Source: Uranotaenia lowii
Lineage: Eukaryota; Arthropoda; Insecta; Diptera; Culicidae
Direction: 5' to 3'
Assembly (NCBI RefSeq): GCF_029784155.1
Contig: NC_073693.1
Span: forward strand, 170,367,104-170,431,103
DNA length: 64,000 nt
Shown in pieces: positions 32,516 to 42,450 of the stretch. Numbering within the stretch: the first letter of the stretch is position 1; each line of letters starts with the position of its first letter. Below the pieces are notes generated by a model. The model saw only the letters and a list, made by a program, of their open reading frames with translations. It was not told the origin of the DNA and ran no database searches. Both the position numbers and the translations under genes were made by a program.

Positions 32516-32528
32516 AAGGGGGCCGGAA
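32516..32528 (+). promoter_or_regulatory. Polypurine tract of the BEL element
   Basis: AAGGGGGCCGGAA lies directly before the 3' LTR. It is the purine-rich run expected to prime plus-strand DNA synthesis, interrupted only by CC. Confidence 0.6.
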
Positions 32529-32896
32529 TGTTCGATAATGAACAAGTCATTCCGTATGTTGTGGATGCCCCGCAGTGATACGTGCTAACGGTCGCAAGTC
32601 TCTCGAATTCTCACGTCTCACTGCTACACCGTCAGAGCAATTAGAGCGATATCCAGAGAGCCGAAACTGGATAAGTAAACAAACGGCAATAAAGAAGTTA
32701 AGTTTGATTGCAACCACCAACGAGCGCGTACGTTTTCTAACTCGATCCGAAAACCCAGTACTGGAGTGAAACAAAACTGCTCCCCCATCGTCGGAAAGGG
32801 GTGATAGTGCAGTGGAGCGTTGATTAATCGCTCGAAGTGTTGTTTTTAAAAGTTTTTATTGAGTGTTTACAGTCCACTCTTTAGTGTTATCGAACA
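32529..32896 (+). repeat. 3' LTR of the BEL/Pao element
   Basis: The LTR is 368 bp, starts TGTTCGATAATGA and ends GAACA. It is identical by eye to the 5' LTR apart from one substitution at 32568. It is followed directly by the GATGC target duplication. Confidence 0.95.
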
Positions 32897-32901
32897 GATG
32901 C

Positions 32902-33499
32902 ATTTGATGTCTTAGGCAAACTTTTACAACTCACGACAGCCATTCTAAATGATTTAATTGTAGGGTGGTTCAAAAAGTTTCTGAGATATGAAAATTATTT
33001 TCTAGCTGTGATAAGATAGAGGCCTGAATTATTCTACAATATTCAATCTATCTCTTGAAATAAAAGTTTTGACACAATTTATTTTCATAAGGTTAGGGTA
33101 GCCTTGTGTTTTCGTTATTTTTTCCAGAGTGTTTTTTTTTCCAAAAGTAGACAATCATAATACGTAGGTATCTTTTGTGGAAAACAGTTTAGCAAGTTTT
33201 TTTTTTCTATTATGCAGTTATAAGGTTATTTTTGAGAAACGTAACTCCAAATGGAGAAAGTCAAAAATTTTATGAATGATTGCATTTGAAAGTTCATATT
33301 ACAGTTTACAAAATACTGTAGGCATGCTTTTTGTTCAAAGCGTTTAATGGTTGTAAGTTAAGTAAAAATCGCTCAAATCTCAAGAAACAAGATAGAATTT
33401 GTATTTGCGTTCTTCAAGAACTCAGGAATTCCAAGACCGATTGATATGAAATTTAGCAAGAAGTAGCTTTTCGAGTAAAAAATGGTTCCAGTGCAGTTT
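32902..33499. other. Unassigned flank of the BEL element
   Basis: AT-rich sequence without a recognisable gene. It continues the pre-insertion sequence interrupted by the BEL element (TTGGATGC | ATTTGATG). The end near 33484 weakly resembles the inverse of 24458-24475, but not enough to call an older element spanning both. Confidence 0.45.
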
Positions 33500-34172
33500 T
33501 GATTCAGATTTCAGATTGAGATTTCAGATTGAGATTTCAGATTCAGATTTTAGAATCAGATTTTAGATTTCAGATTTCAGATTTCAGATTCAGATTTCAG
33601 ATTCAGATTTCAGATTCAGCTTTCAGATTCAGATTTCAGATTCAGATTTCAGATTTCAGATTCAGATTCAGATTTCAGATTCAGATTCCAGATTCAGATT
33701 TCAGATTCAGATTTCAGATTCAGATTTCAGATTCAGATTTCAGATTCAGATTTCAGATTCAGATTTCAGATTCAGATTTCAGATTCAGATTTCAGATTCA
33801 GATTTCAGATTCAGATTTCAGATTCAGATTTCAGATTCAGATTTCAGATTCAGATTTCAGATTCAGATTTCAGATTCAGATTTCAGATTCAGATTTCAGA
33901 TTCAGATTTCAGATTCAGATTTCAGATTCAGATTTCAGATTCCGATTTCAGATTCAGATTTCAGATTCAGATTTCAGATTCAGATTTCAGATTCAGATTT
34001 CAGATTCAGATTTCAGATTCAGATTTCAGATTCAGATTTCAGATTCAGATTTCAGATTCAGATTTCAGATTCAGATTTCAGATTCAGATTTCAGATTCAG
34101 ATTTCAGATTCAGATTTCAGATTCAGATTTCAGATTCAGATTTCAGATTCAGATTTCAGATTCAGATTTCAG
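33500..34172 (+). repeat. 13-bp minisatellite ATTCAGATTTCAG, left array
   Basis: About 50 tandem copies of the 13-mer ATTCAGATTTCAG. The first 180 bp contain degenerate variants (ATTGAG, TTTTAGAATC, extra ATTTCAG half-units). From about 33680 the units are almost uniform, with rare changes such as ATTCCG near 33941. The array stops at GATTTTTTTTTTGGTAA, where a Penelope-like element begins. The same 13-mer resumes at 39450, so the two arrays were one before insertion. The open frame it creates is a by-product of the repeat, not a gene. Confidence 0.97.
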
Positions 34173-34271
34173 ATTTTTTTTTGGTAATTTTTAACGACTG
34201 ATATTGTTTTATTCTATATTTTCTAATTGGCATTTCAGTCTTGAGGAAGCAAACTACAGAGTTTTACAATT

Positions 34272-34313
34272 TGCCCGACGTTTCGGCCTTTGATCTTGGC
34301 CTTCTTCAAGGGA
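34272..34313 (-). ncRNA. Hammerhead-ribozyme-like motif, probably degenerate
   Basis: Read on the minus strand: CCC, TTGAAGA, helix GGCC, loop AAGATCAAA, helix GGCC, GAAAC, GTC, GGGC. This follows hammerhead order (helix I, CUGANGA core, helix II, GAAA, very short helix III, UH cleavage site, helix I). The first core base is T instead of C, so activity is doubtful. Penelope-like elements are known to carry minimal hammerheads near their ends, which supports the reading. The GAAACGTCGGGC block is the most conserved-looking part. Confidence 0.5.
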
Positions 34314-34764
34314 TAACTAAAATATTTTATTTTTTGATAATTTCTGTTTTATAAACTTTACAAATATTTTTCATGTGTTGTACTTACTTTGCATTATACT
34401 GTATATGTTCCTGAGTGTATACTGTGTGAAGAGAATTTCTGTCGGATTTTAACCTGTTATGATGATAGTTCCATGTTGTAGTTTTCTGTTGGATTATTAA
34501 TTTTTGTGTACTTTACCTATTTCAATGAATTTTCACTATTGTAGAGGTCGTTATTAGATAAAAACAGTTGAATTTTATGTGGACACATTTCTCGTAGATT
34601 ACTTGTAAAGATGATCTGGATATGTTTATATTAGATGTTGGATTGTGGTTTTGTGTGTGTGAACGAATTACATTTTGATTCTAAACTACGTATAAGTGTG
34701 TGGATGTTTTTTGAAAATTTGGCTCTTTTTTATCTAGTGTGCGTATACTTATCATTTAAGAACA

Positions 34765-36306
34765 TCAGTCTGGCGGTTTCTCCAAATGGGTTGATTCCAA
34801 TGGGGTCGTCGGTTCGGGAGCACTGAGTGTTGGATCTGTTGAGTTCTTTCTTGTGTTTCTTCTCTTTCGTTCTGTACCGACCGTGTGAAGTATCTCAGCG
34901 TATACGGGAGACATGTTCTCTACGTCTGATCGGTAGTTTACTGCGTGCTGGGAGGATTTTATGTGGAATGTCTCAAGAGTGTTTAGGCGTGAGTGCTGGT
35001 ATGTACGATCGAGCACACTTGCCTTTGCTAGATCGAAACGATGTTGATGGGTCACGCAATGCTTGATGAGAGCTGTCGTGCTATCAGCCAATGCTTTAAT
35101 CTGCTCGCTTGAATACTCGCATCCTGTCCTCAGTAGCGTATCTAGTTTGGTTATGCTAGACTTGTGCGCCGATATACGTTTTTTGAATAGTTGTTGTGTT
35201 TGACCAACGTACTGTCCTGGGCAAGATATGCAAGGGATCTGATAAATGATGTTGTGCTGAAGCATAATATCCAGCGGATCCTTTACTTTTGTGTAGAAGT
35301 TTTTTATCGTGTTGTTTGATTTTGTAGCAATTCTCCAGGTTGGGTAGTCGTTTTTGAATATATTGGCGAGCTGTTCACTTAATTGTGGTATATATGGTGC
35401 GGCTATATATCTTTTTGGTTCCTGTTTATTATTTTCATTTTCTTCCGTTGTCTTTTCCCCTTGTGATGTGATAGCGTGAAATATTCTGTTTATCAGGGTA
35501 GTTGGGTAATTGTTAAGCTTCAGTTGTTGTTGTACAATGTCCTTTATTTGAATTTTGCTCAAGTTTTTGCTTAGATGGTTGACACGTTGCGCAAAGTTAT
35601 AGGCCACATTTATTTTCATTTTGAGGCTATGTAGTGATAGATAATTAAGTATTCGACCAGACGCTATTGGTTTGCTATACCACTCCGTTGAGAGGTGTCC
35701 GTCTGGGAATCTAACGACAACCATATCAAGAAACGGTAGTCGGCTTTCATTTTCTTCTTCGACTGTAAACTGTAAGTGGGAGTTATATAAGTTGAAATTC
35801 TGTAAAGTTTCGTGGACTTTGTCTTTTGGTAGTATTAAGAATAAATCATCCACGTACTTTTTCAGAACCGGTATTTTGTAAGTCATTTTTCTCTTGACTG
35901 TGTCTATCAAACTACTTATAACCATATCAGCTAAAATTGGTGATAAGGGGCTCCCCATAGCTGTTCCAAATTTTTGAAGATATATATTGGACTTGTACAT
36001 AAAATAACTGCTGTCGATACAGAATTCTGTTATTTCCAAAAAGAGGTCTAGATTGATGTTTGTATTGTCTCTTATTTTATCCCAGTTGTTAATAATTCCA
36101 CTTATGACGAGATGTTTTGGTATATTGGTGAATAGCGATATCACATCAAAGGACACCATGATGTGGTCTTCTGGTATTACGGTGTTACACATCTCTGTAG
36201 AAAATTCGAAAGAATTTTTGATGTTGGTTTCAGATTGGATCGATCGTTGTAGAATTGTCGCGATAAATTTTGATAATCGATAGGTCGGGCTGGTCAAAGC
36301 TGGCAC
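34765..36306 (-). pseudogene. Penelope-type reverse transcriptase with GIY-YIG endonuclease
   Basis: 513 residues remain open to a normal stop at 34765. Visible motifs: SPTYRLSKFIA near the N-terminus; motif A SFDVISLFTNIP (about 51-63); motif B GTAMGSPLSPILADM (about 115); motif C KKYVDDLFLIL (about 147-157); LPFLDMVVVRFPDG (about 195); and a GIY-YIG domain with IIYQIPCISCPGQYVGQT (about 350-370). The frame continues upstream of the first ATG without the N-terminal RT region, because the element is cut at about 36318. It is therefore a fragment despite the long open frame. The intact frame indicates a fairly recent insertion. Confidence 0.9.
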
Positions 36307-36324
36307 AAAGCTCCACTTAGACCA

Positions 36325-39300
36325 GTGGTGCCAGACACCGCAATTGATGTCTCTTTCGCTTCAACCAATCTCATAGGCAAATTCAAATGGTCCACCCAAT
36401 CGGACCCTAGCAACAGTGATCACCTCCCCATAAAAATCGAACTGGATAGTGCTTGTCCCACTGTCCCTGCTGTTAAAAAATGGAAGCTTAAAGAAGCGAA
36501 TTGGGAAAAGTATTACCAAGAAATAAGCGACGAACTCCTCTGTATTTCGCAACCAAATATTGAGAACATCACTGAAGCCATTTTCCAAACTGCTAGGCGT
36601 TCGATACCTCGAACGACTGGAAACACCGCCTCCAAATTCGCTCCATGGTGGACAGAAGAAATCGGCGCACTTATTGAAAACCGGAAACAAAAGTGGAAAA
36701 TACTACGAAAAACAGATAGAACAGCATTTGAATGGGAAAACCGAAATGAAGATTTTCGCAAAGCCAGAGCTGACGCACTATCTGCTATAGAAAAGGGGAA
36801 GAATCATGCGTGGAGCGAATTCTGTAACTCTTTTAATCCCAATACCCCCGTCTCCGAAATGTGGCAAAAGTTCAGTAAGATCACTGGGCGAAAAGCAAAC
36901 CGTACCAGGAGAATGTCTATCAAAGGTGAATTCACTGATGATCCACAAAAAATCGCAAACCATCTAGCTGATGTGTTTGAGAAAACTTTCACTGCAAGTG
37001 ATTATTCTGAAACACTGCAGGAAATCAATTACGCACCACCGCTGTCTATCCCCGAAAACAAATGCATGGATGTAGATTTCTCAGGACTCGAATTAAATAC
37101 CGCTCTCAGTAAATGCGCTGGTAAATCGACAGGATTAGATCAAATAACTTACAGTATGGTCAAAAATATGCCCCCTGAAGCGAAAAAGATTATTTTAGAA
37201 GCTTTTAACATACTCTGGCAAGTGGTGAATACCCAAAACATTGGAGGAAAAGTATCATTATCCCTATTCCAAAACTGGGAGAGTTGAATAGTTTCCGTCC
37301 AATCGCGTTGACATCGTGCCTGGGAAAAATATACGAAAGAATGGTAAACCGGCGGCTACAGCAACATTTGGAAAAAAACAACCTTTTGCACCCGAACCAA
37401 CACGCATTCCGAAGTGGCAGAGGTACCACCAGTCACCTCAGTCAGCTTAAGGACATTCTAACTGAACATCGACATGATCATCTTCATTCGGAGTTAGTTT
37501 CGCTAGACCTTTCTAAGGCATTCGACCGAACATGGCGACCAGGTATCCTGAGAGCTCTTGAAAAAGCCCAAGTTGGAAATAGAACATTCCAGGTCATCAC
37601 GAACTTTTTACGAGATAGGTCTTTCTGTGTTGCAGTAGGTGGAACTATATCATCAGATCGATCACAAGAAACCGGAGTACCTCAAGGGTCAGTTCTATCC
37701 CCTACTTTATTCATCTTGGTCATCAATGATATCTTCAAATGCATTCCCAAAAATATATCGGTACTTATTTATGCAGATGATATTCTTCTAATTTGTGGAA
37801 GTAAGTTTGTGGCAATCTGTCGAAAAAGACTTCAGAAAGGAATAGACCGCATAATATCTTGGGCAGAGAAAAATGGCTTCGCAATCAATGCCAAAAAAAG
37901 TACCTTGCTGCACACATGCCACGGCACAAAAGGCAGACACCGATTTTCAAAATTGAAAAAGTTAATGGCTGACGGCTCGGAAATAATTCAAACACGAAAC
38001 GCAAGAATTTTAGGAGTTCATATAAACCAAAAAGGAAATGCCAATAGCCATATAAAAATGTTAACCAAAGAATGCTCAACTCGAATTCATTTTCTTAAAA
38101 TAATAACTAGCCTAGGTAATAGAGAAACACTGTTAAAAATTGGTTTTGCTACAATAATATCGAAATTATTCTACGGTTGGGAAATCTTCGATCCTGTTGA
38201 TATCATGAGCCTAAAAACAGTTTACTGTAATATGCTTAGAACAATATCCGGGGCATTCTGTTCGACGCCCATTGAAGCGCTTTATGTAGAGAATGGAGTA
38301 CTTCCTTTCGAATTTCTGGTAGCCGAAAACTGGGCAAGGAAAGCGATTTGGATTGCAGAAAGGGCGACCAATAGCGAAAACTATCTGCTTAACAGAGCTA
38401 ATCATGCGCTAGCTGCAGTAATTAACGATCGTATCCCACCAATATATCGTCTTCTTACCGAAACTACCACAAAATGGAATGAAAAGCCGCCACGAATTGA
38501 TTGGTCAGTTAAAAACCATTTCAAAACAGGTGGCAATAAGAGCTCAGCGGTCAGAATATTCGCTAACTTAAAAGCCACTAAATACGATTTCGGAAGAGAA
38601 ATCTACACAGACGGATCACTAGCTAGTGGAAAAATAGGCTTTGGCATTTATAATCCAACAGAGGAGAGTATTTTTAGAAACCTGCCCGAAAAATTATCCA
38701 TTTTTTCGGCTGAAGCTATAGCTATTGACGTAGCACTTGAACAAGCTATTTCTCCAACGGTTATTTACACAGACTCGGCCAGTGTACTAGCCGCCTTAGA
38801 ATCTGGAACGAAACATCCAATCATCCAAAATATTTTATCCCATGAAAATATTAAAAATGTTACGATGGTCTGGATTCCCAGTCACGTTGGAATCCCTGGA
38901 AATGAAGAGGCTGATAGACTTGCAAACTTAGGAAGGAATGGGGAAAGACATGTTACGAAAATCCCTAAAGCGGACGCGCTTAAGTGGTTAAAAACAAAAT
39001 TAAAATTTCAACACGAGCGGAACTGGCGGAATCAACAAGATGTAAAACTCAAAGAAATAAAGCAAACAACTGATAAATGGAAAGATGTTACAAACAAAAG
39101 AGAGCAGAAGATCCTTACTCGACTAAGAAATGGCCACACCTGGATAACCCATAAACATTTGATGGAGGGAGCGGAAACACCGATATGCGAAACATGTGGT
39201 ATCGAATTGACGGTCAAACACATCATACTTGAATGCCGAAAATACGAAAACTTGAGACGAGATGTACTAACCGAAGGAAACCTAGCGGAAATACTGGAAA

Positions 39301-39368
39301 ACGATCGGAAAAAGGAAAAGTTAGTGATCAGATTTTTAAAACAAAGTGATCTATTCAATGTCATCTAA
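36325..39368 (+). pseudogene. ORF2 protein of an I-like element, one frameshift
   Basis: Two frames make up one broken ORF2. The first runs to a stop at 37285-37287. The second carries the correct reading from about 37221, where GEYPKHWRKSIIIPIPK can be read, so a single-base deletion near 37220 explains the break. Motifs in order: endonuclease end SDHLPI; RT motif A SLDLSKAFDRTW; motif B GVPQGSVLSPTLF; motif C YADDILLI; RNase H with YTDGS, FSAEAIAID, YTDSASVL and SHVGIPGNEEADRLA; and a terminal CETCG...HIILEC zinc motif. RNase H catalytic acids are present. The endonuclease N-terminus and ORF1 are absent. Confidence 0.92.
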
Positions 39369-39449
39369 ACTGTAAAAATACTTTTTTAAGAGGGTGAAAA
39401 CAATAGGTTAATCCCTCACTAAATAAAACATACAAAAAAAAAAAAAAAA
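36325..39449 (+). mobile_element. I-like non-LTR retrotransposon, 5'-truncated, poly(A) tail
   Basis: It begins inside the endonuclease (SDHLPI near 36417) and runs through RT, RNase H and a C-terminal zinc motif to a stop at 39368. A short 3' UTR follows with AATAAAA at 39422 and a 16-A tail at 39434-39449. The tail touches the minisatellite directly. The 5' end meets the truncated 5' end of the Penelope-like element near 36320. An RNase H domain in a non-LTR ORF2 with poly(A) fits the I/R1 superfamily. The exact clade is not settled. Confidence 0.88.
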
Positions 39450-39800
39450 GATTTCAGATTCAGATTTCAGATTCAGATTTCAGATTCAGATTTCAGATTC
39501 AGATTTCAGATTCAGATTTCAGATTCAGATTTCAGATTCAGATTTCAGATTCAGATTTCAGATTCAGATTTCAGATTCAGATTTCAGATTCAGATTTCAG
39601 ATTCAGATTTCAGATTCAGATTTCAGATTCAGATTTCAGATTCAGATTTCAGATTCAGATTTCAGATTCAGATTTCAGATTCAGATTTCAGATTCAGATT
39701 TCAGATTCAGATTTCAGATTCAGATTTCAAATTCAGATTTCAGATTCAAATTTCAGATTCAGATTTCAGATTCAGATTTCAGATTCAGATTCAGATTTTT
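39450..39800 (+). repeat. 13-bp minisatellite ATTCAGATTTCAG, right array
   Basis: About 26 copies of the same 13-mer as at 33500-34172, starting directly after the poly(A) of the I-like element. Units are uniform on the left and become degenerate near 39725-39800 (AAATTCAG variants, CAGATTCAGATTTTT). Homogeneous inner and degenerate outer edges on both sides show that the retroelements entered the middle of one array. Confidence 0.96.
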
Positions 39801-42332
39801 AAATTTTTTAATCCCAGATTCAGATTTCAAATAGAAAACCAATTTTATTTATTTTTTTTAAATTTTGTGATTACTAGAATTTAAATTTAAGCCGATTTTT
39901 TTCATTTTATTTTTGAATTGGTTCTCATAAGTCATAAGTTTCAATTTATGCTTATTTTAATATGTCCCCTTAAATAGGCCGAGGCCAAATCTTGACATGA
40001 CATATAACCCGGCATGCCAGAACTGTTTGTTCTAAATTGCCATCTTCATATGAAGGTTTGACATGATACCTCCTAAGCAAGTCATTAATTAAAGTCTAGC
40101 TAGGCCCATCCCGCAAGCTGAGACAAATATTAAACGGATCCAAAGTTATCATAAGATTACTCAAATACAAACGAAAAGTCCCTTCAACTTCCCGGCAAAA
40201 ACGGCATCGCGATTATTAATGATCTAAATACATAATTTCGGATTATATCTCGGGCAGCTGGCAACAAAACGGAGGAGCTTCAAGTGCTTCATTGAGCTAG
40301 CAAGTAAGAGCCAAGGTACCTTCACCAGCAACGACTTTGGCCCATCTCATCCTCCTCCCACCCGAGCCGGATGCTGGAAGAAGGAAAGATTTCTAATTAA
40401 AAAGATAAACAGAGGAAACCCGTCTCGCCAACAACATCGCATCTTCGTCATATCGTTGATCCAGAAAAGCTGAAACCAAGCTTAGCGCCCAAGTAAAGCG
40501 TGCGTGCTTCCTCCTACAAAAGCACTTTATGATTGTGCTCCTCCTTCCGGGCTAAAAGGTGGAGATGAAAGGAGCGCAAGGACACTCTCCTCCACCCCTT
40601 GAATTGGACCCAGAGGTTACGACGACGACGAAAAGGACGAAGGACGACACACGACAAGTACCTACTCTCCAGGACGACGATGACATGGCCATGGGCAGGG
40701 GGAAGAACTAGCAGGCACAGGGTTTCGCCGAAGAATGGTGAAGTGGATAAATTCTTGTTTGCTTGTTTGCTCTCGTGGCGGGAGAAAGGCTGCTAAAAAT
40801 AAACACACTTATAAAAAGTACATCCTGATTGAAGGGGGGCTGGACTTTGTACCCCTTGCTTGCTTCTGCTGAAAGCTGCTCGAATGAAGAGGAAAAAACT
40901 GCATCAAGCAGAAAAAATGGCAGTCCTAGATTCGTTCACTTTTTATCTTCTTGTGCTCCTCTTCTGGGCGAAAAAAATTGGCATGGAAAAAAGGTAAGTG
41001 ACAAAAAAATTAACAGCCCTACATGAAAGTGCATTTTAATGCCTGCCGCAGCATCCTTATTCCATTCCATTGCATTGGCGTTGGAAATAGTGATGTGTTG
41101 TGATGATGAAGAAGTACAAAGTATTTTACCTGAAGAAATACTGTAGTTTTTTTTTATATTTAGCATAATTTTATCAAATTGCTTTTTGATTGATAAGAAA
41201 CTTTGGTTTCTATACAGATTTGGAATCAGCTAAAGCCCTCCTCCATCCACATTTAAGATAAATACGCCTGAACTGCAGTTGGTCGAAAACGCAATCCTAA
41301 ACATGAGTTCCTTCCCAGCTCAGCATGATACGCGCAACCGAAATGATATATAGCTTATTTTTTAATTAAATTCTGCCTAACTCCTAAACAGACCCGACAT
41401 GAGTTTGTCAGCCTTAATTAAACGTAATCCCGAATGACTTTCTTTTCCCAGCACTCGAATATCCACGTGCAAGCTTTCGAATTTATCTCCGAGAGTCACG
41501 TTTCGTACTGACTTTGCGACTGGAAAGGACGAAAAAAGAAAAACAAATGCACACTCCCCCATCACCGGCAAGCAGAAGCAGCTCCGGCTCAATGTTTGAA
41601 AATCTATTCGAAAACTTCCCATAAAGTCAACGATAACGGACTGTTCGGTCACGGTGACAGTTCATAAATCCTCCGGTTTGTGCGCGGCTTTAACACACTG
41701 ATTACAATTCGGCGCATTTTTTTTTATTCTCTGGCCTACATATAATCTTCCTCACCAGCCAAAGGAAGCTTCAAAAGTGAATGATACCCTCGTGCGTCCT
41801 ACGGGCTTTTGGCAGCGGACGTAATTTCTTCCCCGGTTTTTTTGAGCTGCTTTTCTTAGATTGGGAAGAAGGAAGTCGTAAACATGAGTATGGCGGAATG
41901 CAAACATTTCAATTGATTCTATTCAAATTCAAGATAAGTTTTAAAAGAATGTTCAATAAATAATGTTGCAACTTGTTATAAACAATCAGTAAATATAACA
42001 GCAGTCAAAGACTACAGAACCAAAAAAATTTTTTAACTTCATATAGTGATCGAAACAAGATTTGTACCACTATGTGTGTTGCTTGTTAAAAAATGATTTT
42101 GTGAAAATCGTCAAAATTTTCTTCTACAGTTTGTTTAAAAATGTTCAACGGACAAATTTAGCAAATGGCGTTGGAGCTAAAATCATGAAAAAGTAGGTGA
42201 AATAATAATAGTACCACTTATGCATTTTTATACAAAAATCAAGGGTGTTTCTTAAAATTTACCGTGTAAAAGTGAATAATTATGCATCTACGTACTATTT
42301 TAATTGATAACTGAATTTTACGGCTTATCCTA
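39801..42332. other. Unassigned region, GC-richer in 40.2-41.7 kb
   Basis: No gene is supported. From 40.25 to 41.7 kb the sequence is less AT-rich, with no visible repeats and simple runs such as ACGACGACGA near 40620-40680. No open frame has a domain or codon pattern I would trust. It could be intron or regulatory DNA. Confidence 0.45.
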
Positions 42333-42450
42333 ATGGGTGATACGGTCAAAATTTGGTCAAGGGAAAACGCGTGTAAATCGTTTATTTAAAAAATCAAATT
42401 AAATTTCTTTTTCAAGTTTAATTAGTATAAAATTCAGGAGAAATATTCAG

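Larger units (their letters stand above)
24528..32896 (+). mobile_element. Complete BEL/Pao LTR retrotransposon, 8369 bp
   Basis: Two 368-bp LTRs (24528-24895 and 32529-32896) beginning TGTTCG and ending GAACA bound the element. The 5-bp target duplication GATGC is exact at 24523-24527 and 32897-32901. Between the LTRs lie a 0.75 kb leader, one 1846-codon gag-pol frame (25642-31182) and a 1.35 kb non-coding 3' part. The LTRs differ at one visible site (T at 24567, C at 32568), so the insertion is recent. Order of domains, YVDD reverse transcriptase, A17-type protease region and 5-bp TSD are those of BEL/Pao. The 3' part contains antisense splice-like signals, described separately. A short internal repeat, TCATCACCCTTA(C/A)A(T/A)GATGT, occurs near 32263 and 32375. 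Confidence 0.97.
34173..36318 (-). mobile_element. Penelope-like retroelement, 5'-truncated
   Basis: The minus-strand element contains a reverse transcriptase/GIY-YIG frame (36306-34765), then about 590 bp of 3' sequence including a hammerhead-like motif at 34313-34272. The 5' end is cut inside the reverse transcriptase near 36318, where an I-like element in the opposite orientation begins. The 3' end abuts the 13-bp minisatellite. RT plus GIY-YIG endonuclease in one protein defines Penelope-like elements. Confidence 0.9.

Noticed and set aside
24458..33500. CTGCACAGTGGTCCA near 24461 and its weak inverse near 33484 as ends of an older element around the BEL insertion
   Set aside because: The match is short and gapped and no duplication flanks it.
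33529..34194. A 221-codon open frame of repeating RFQIQISDSDF-type residues
   Set aside because: It is only the translation of the 13-bp minisatellite; the repeat has few stops in any phase.
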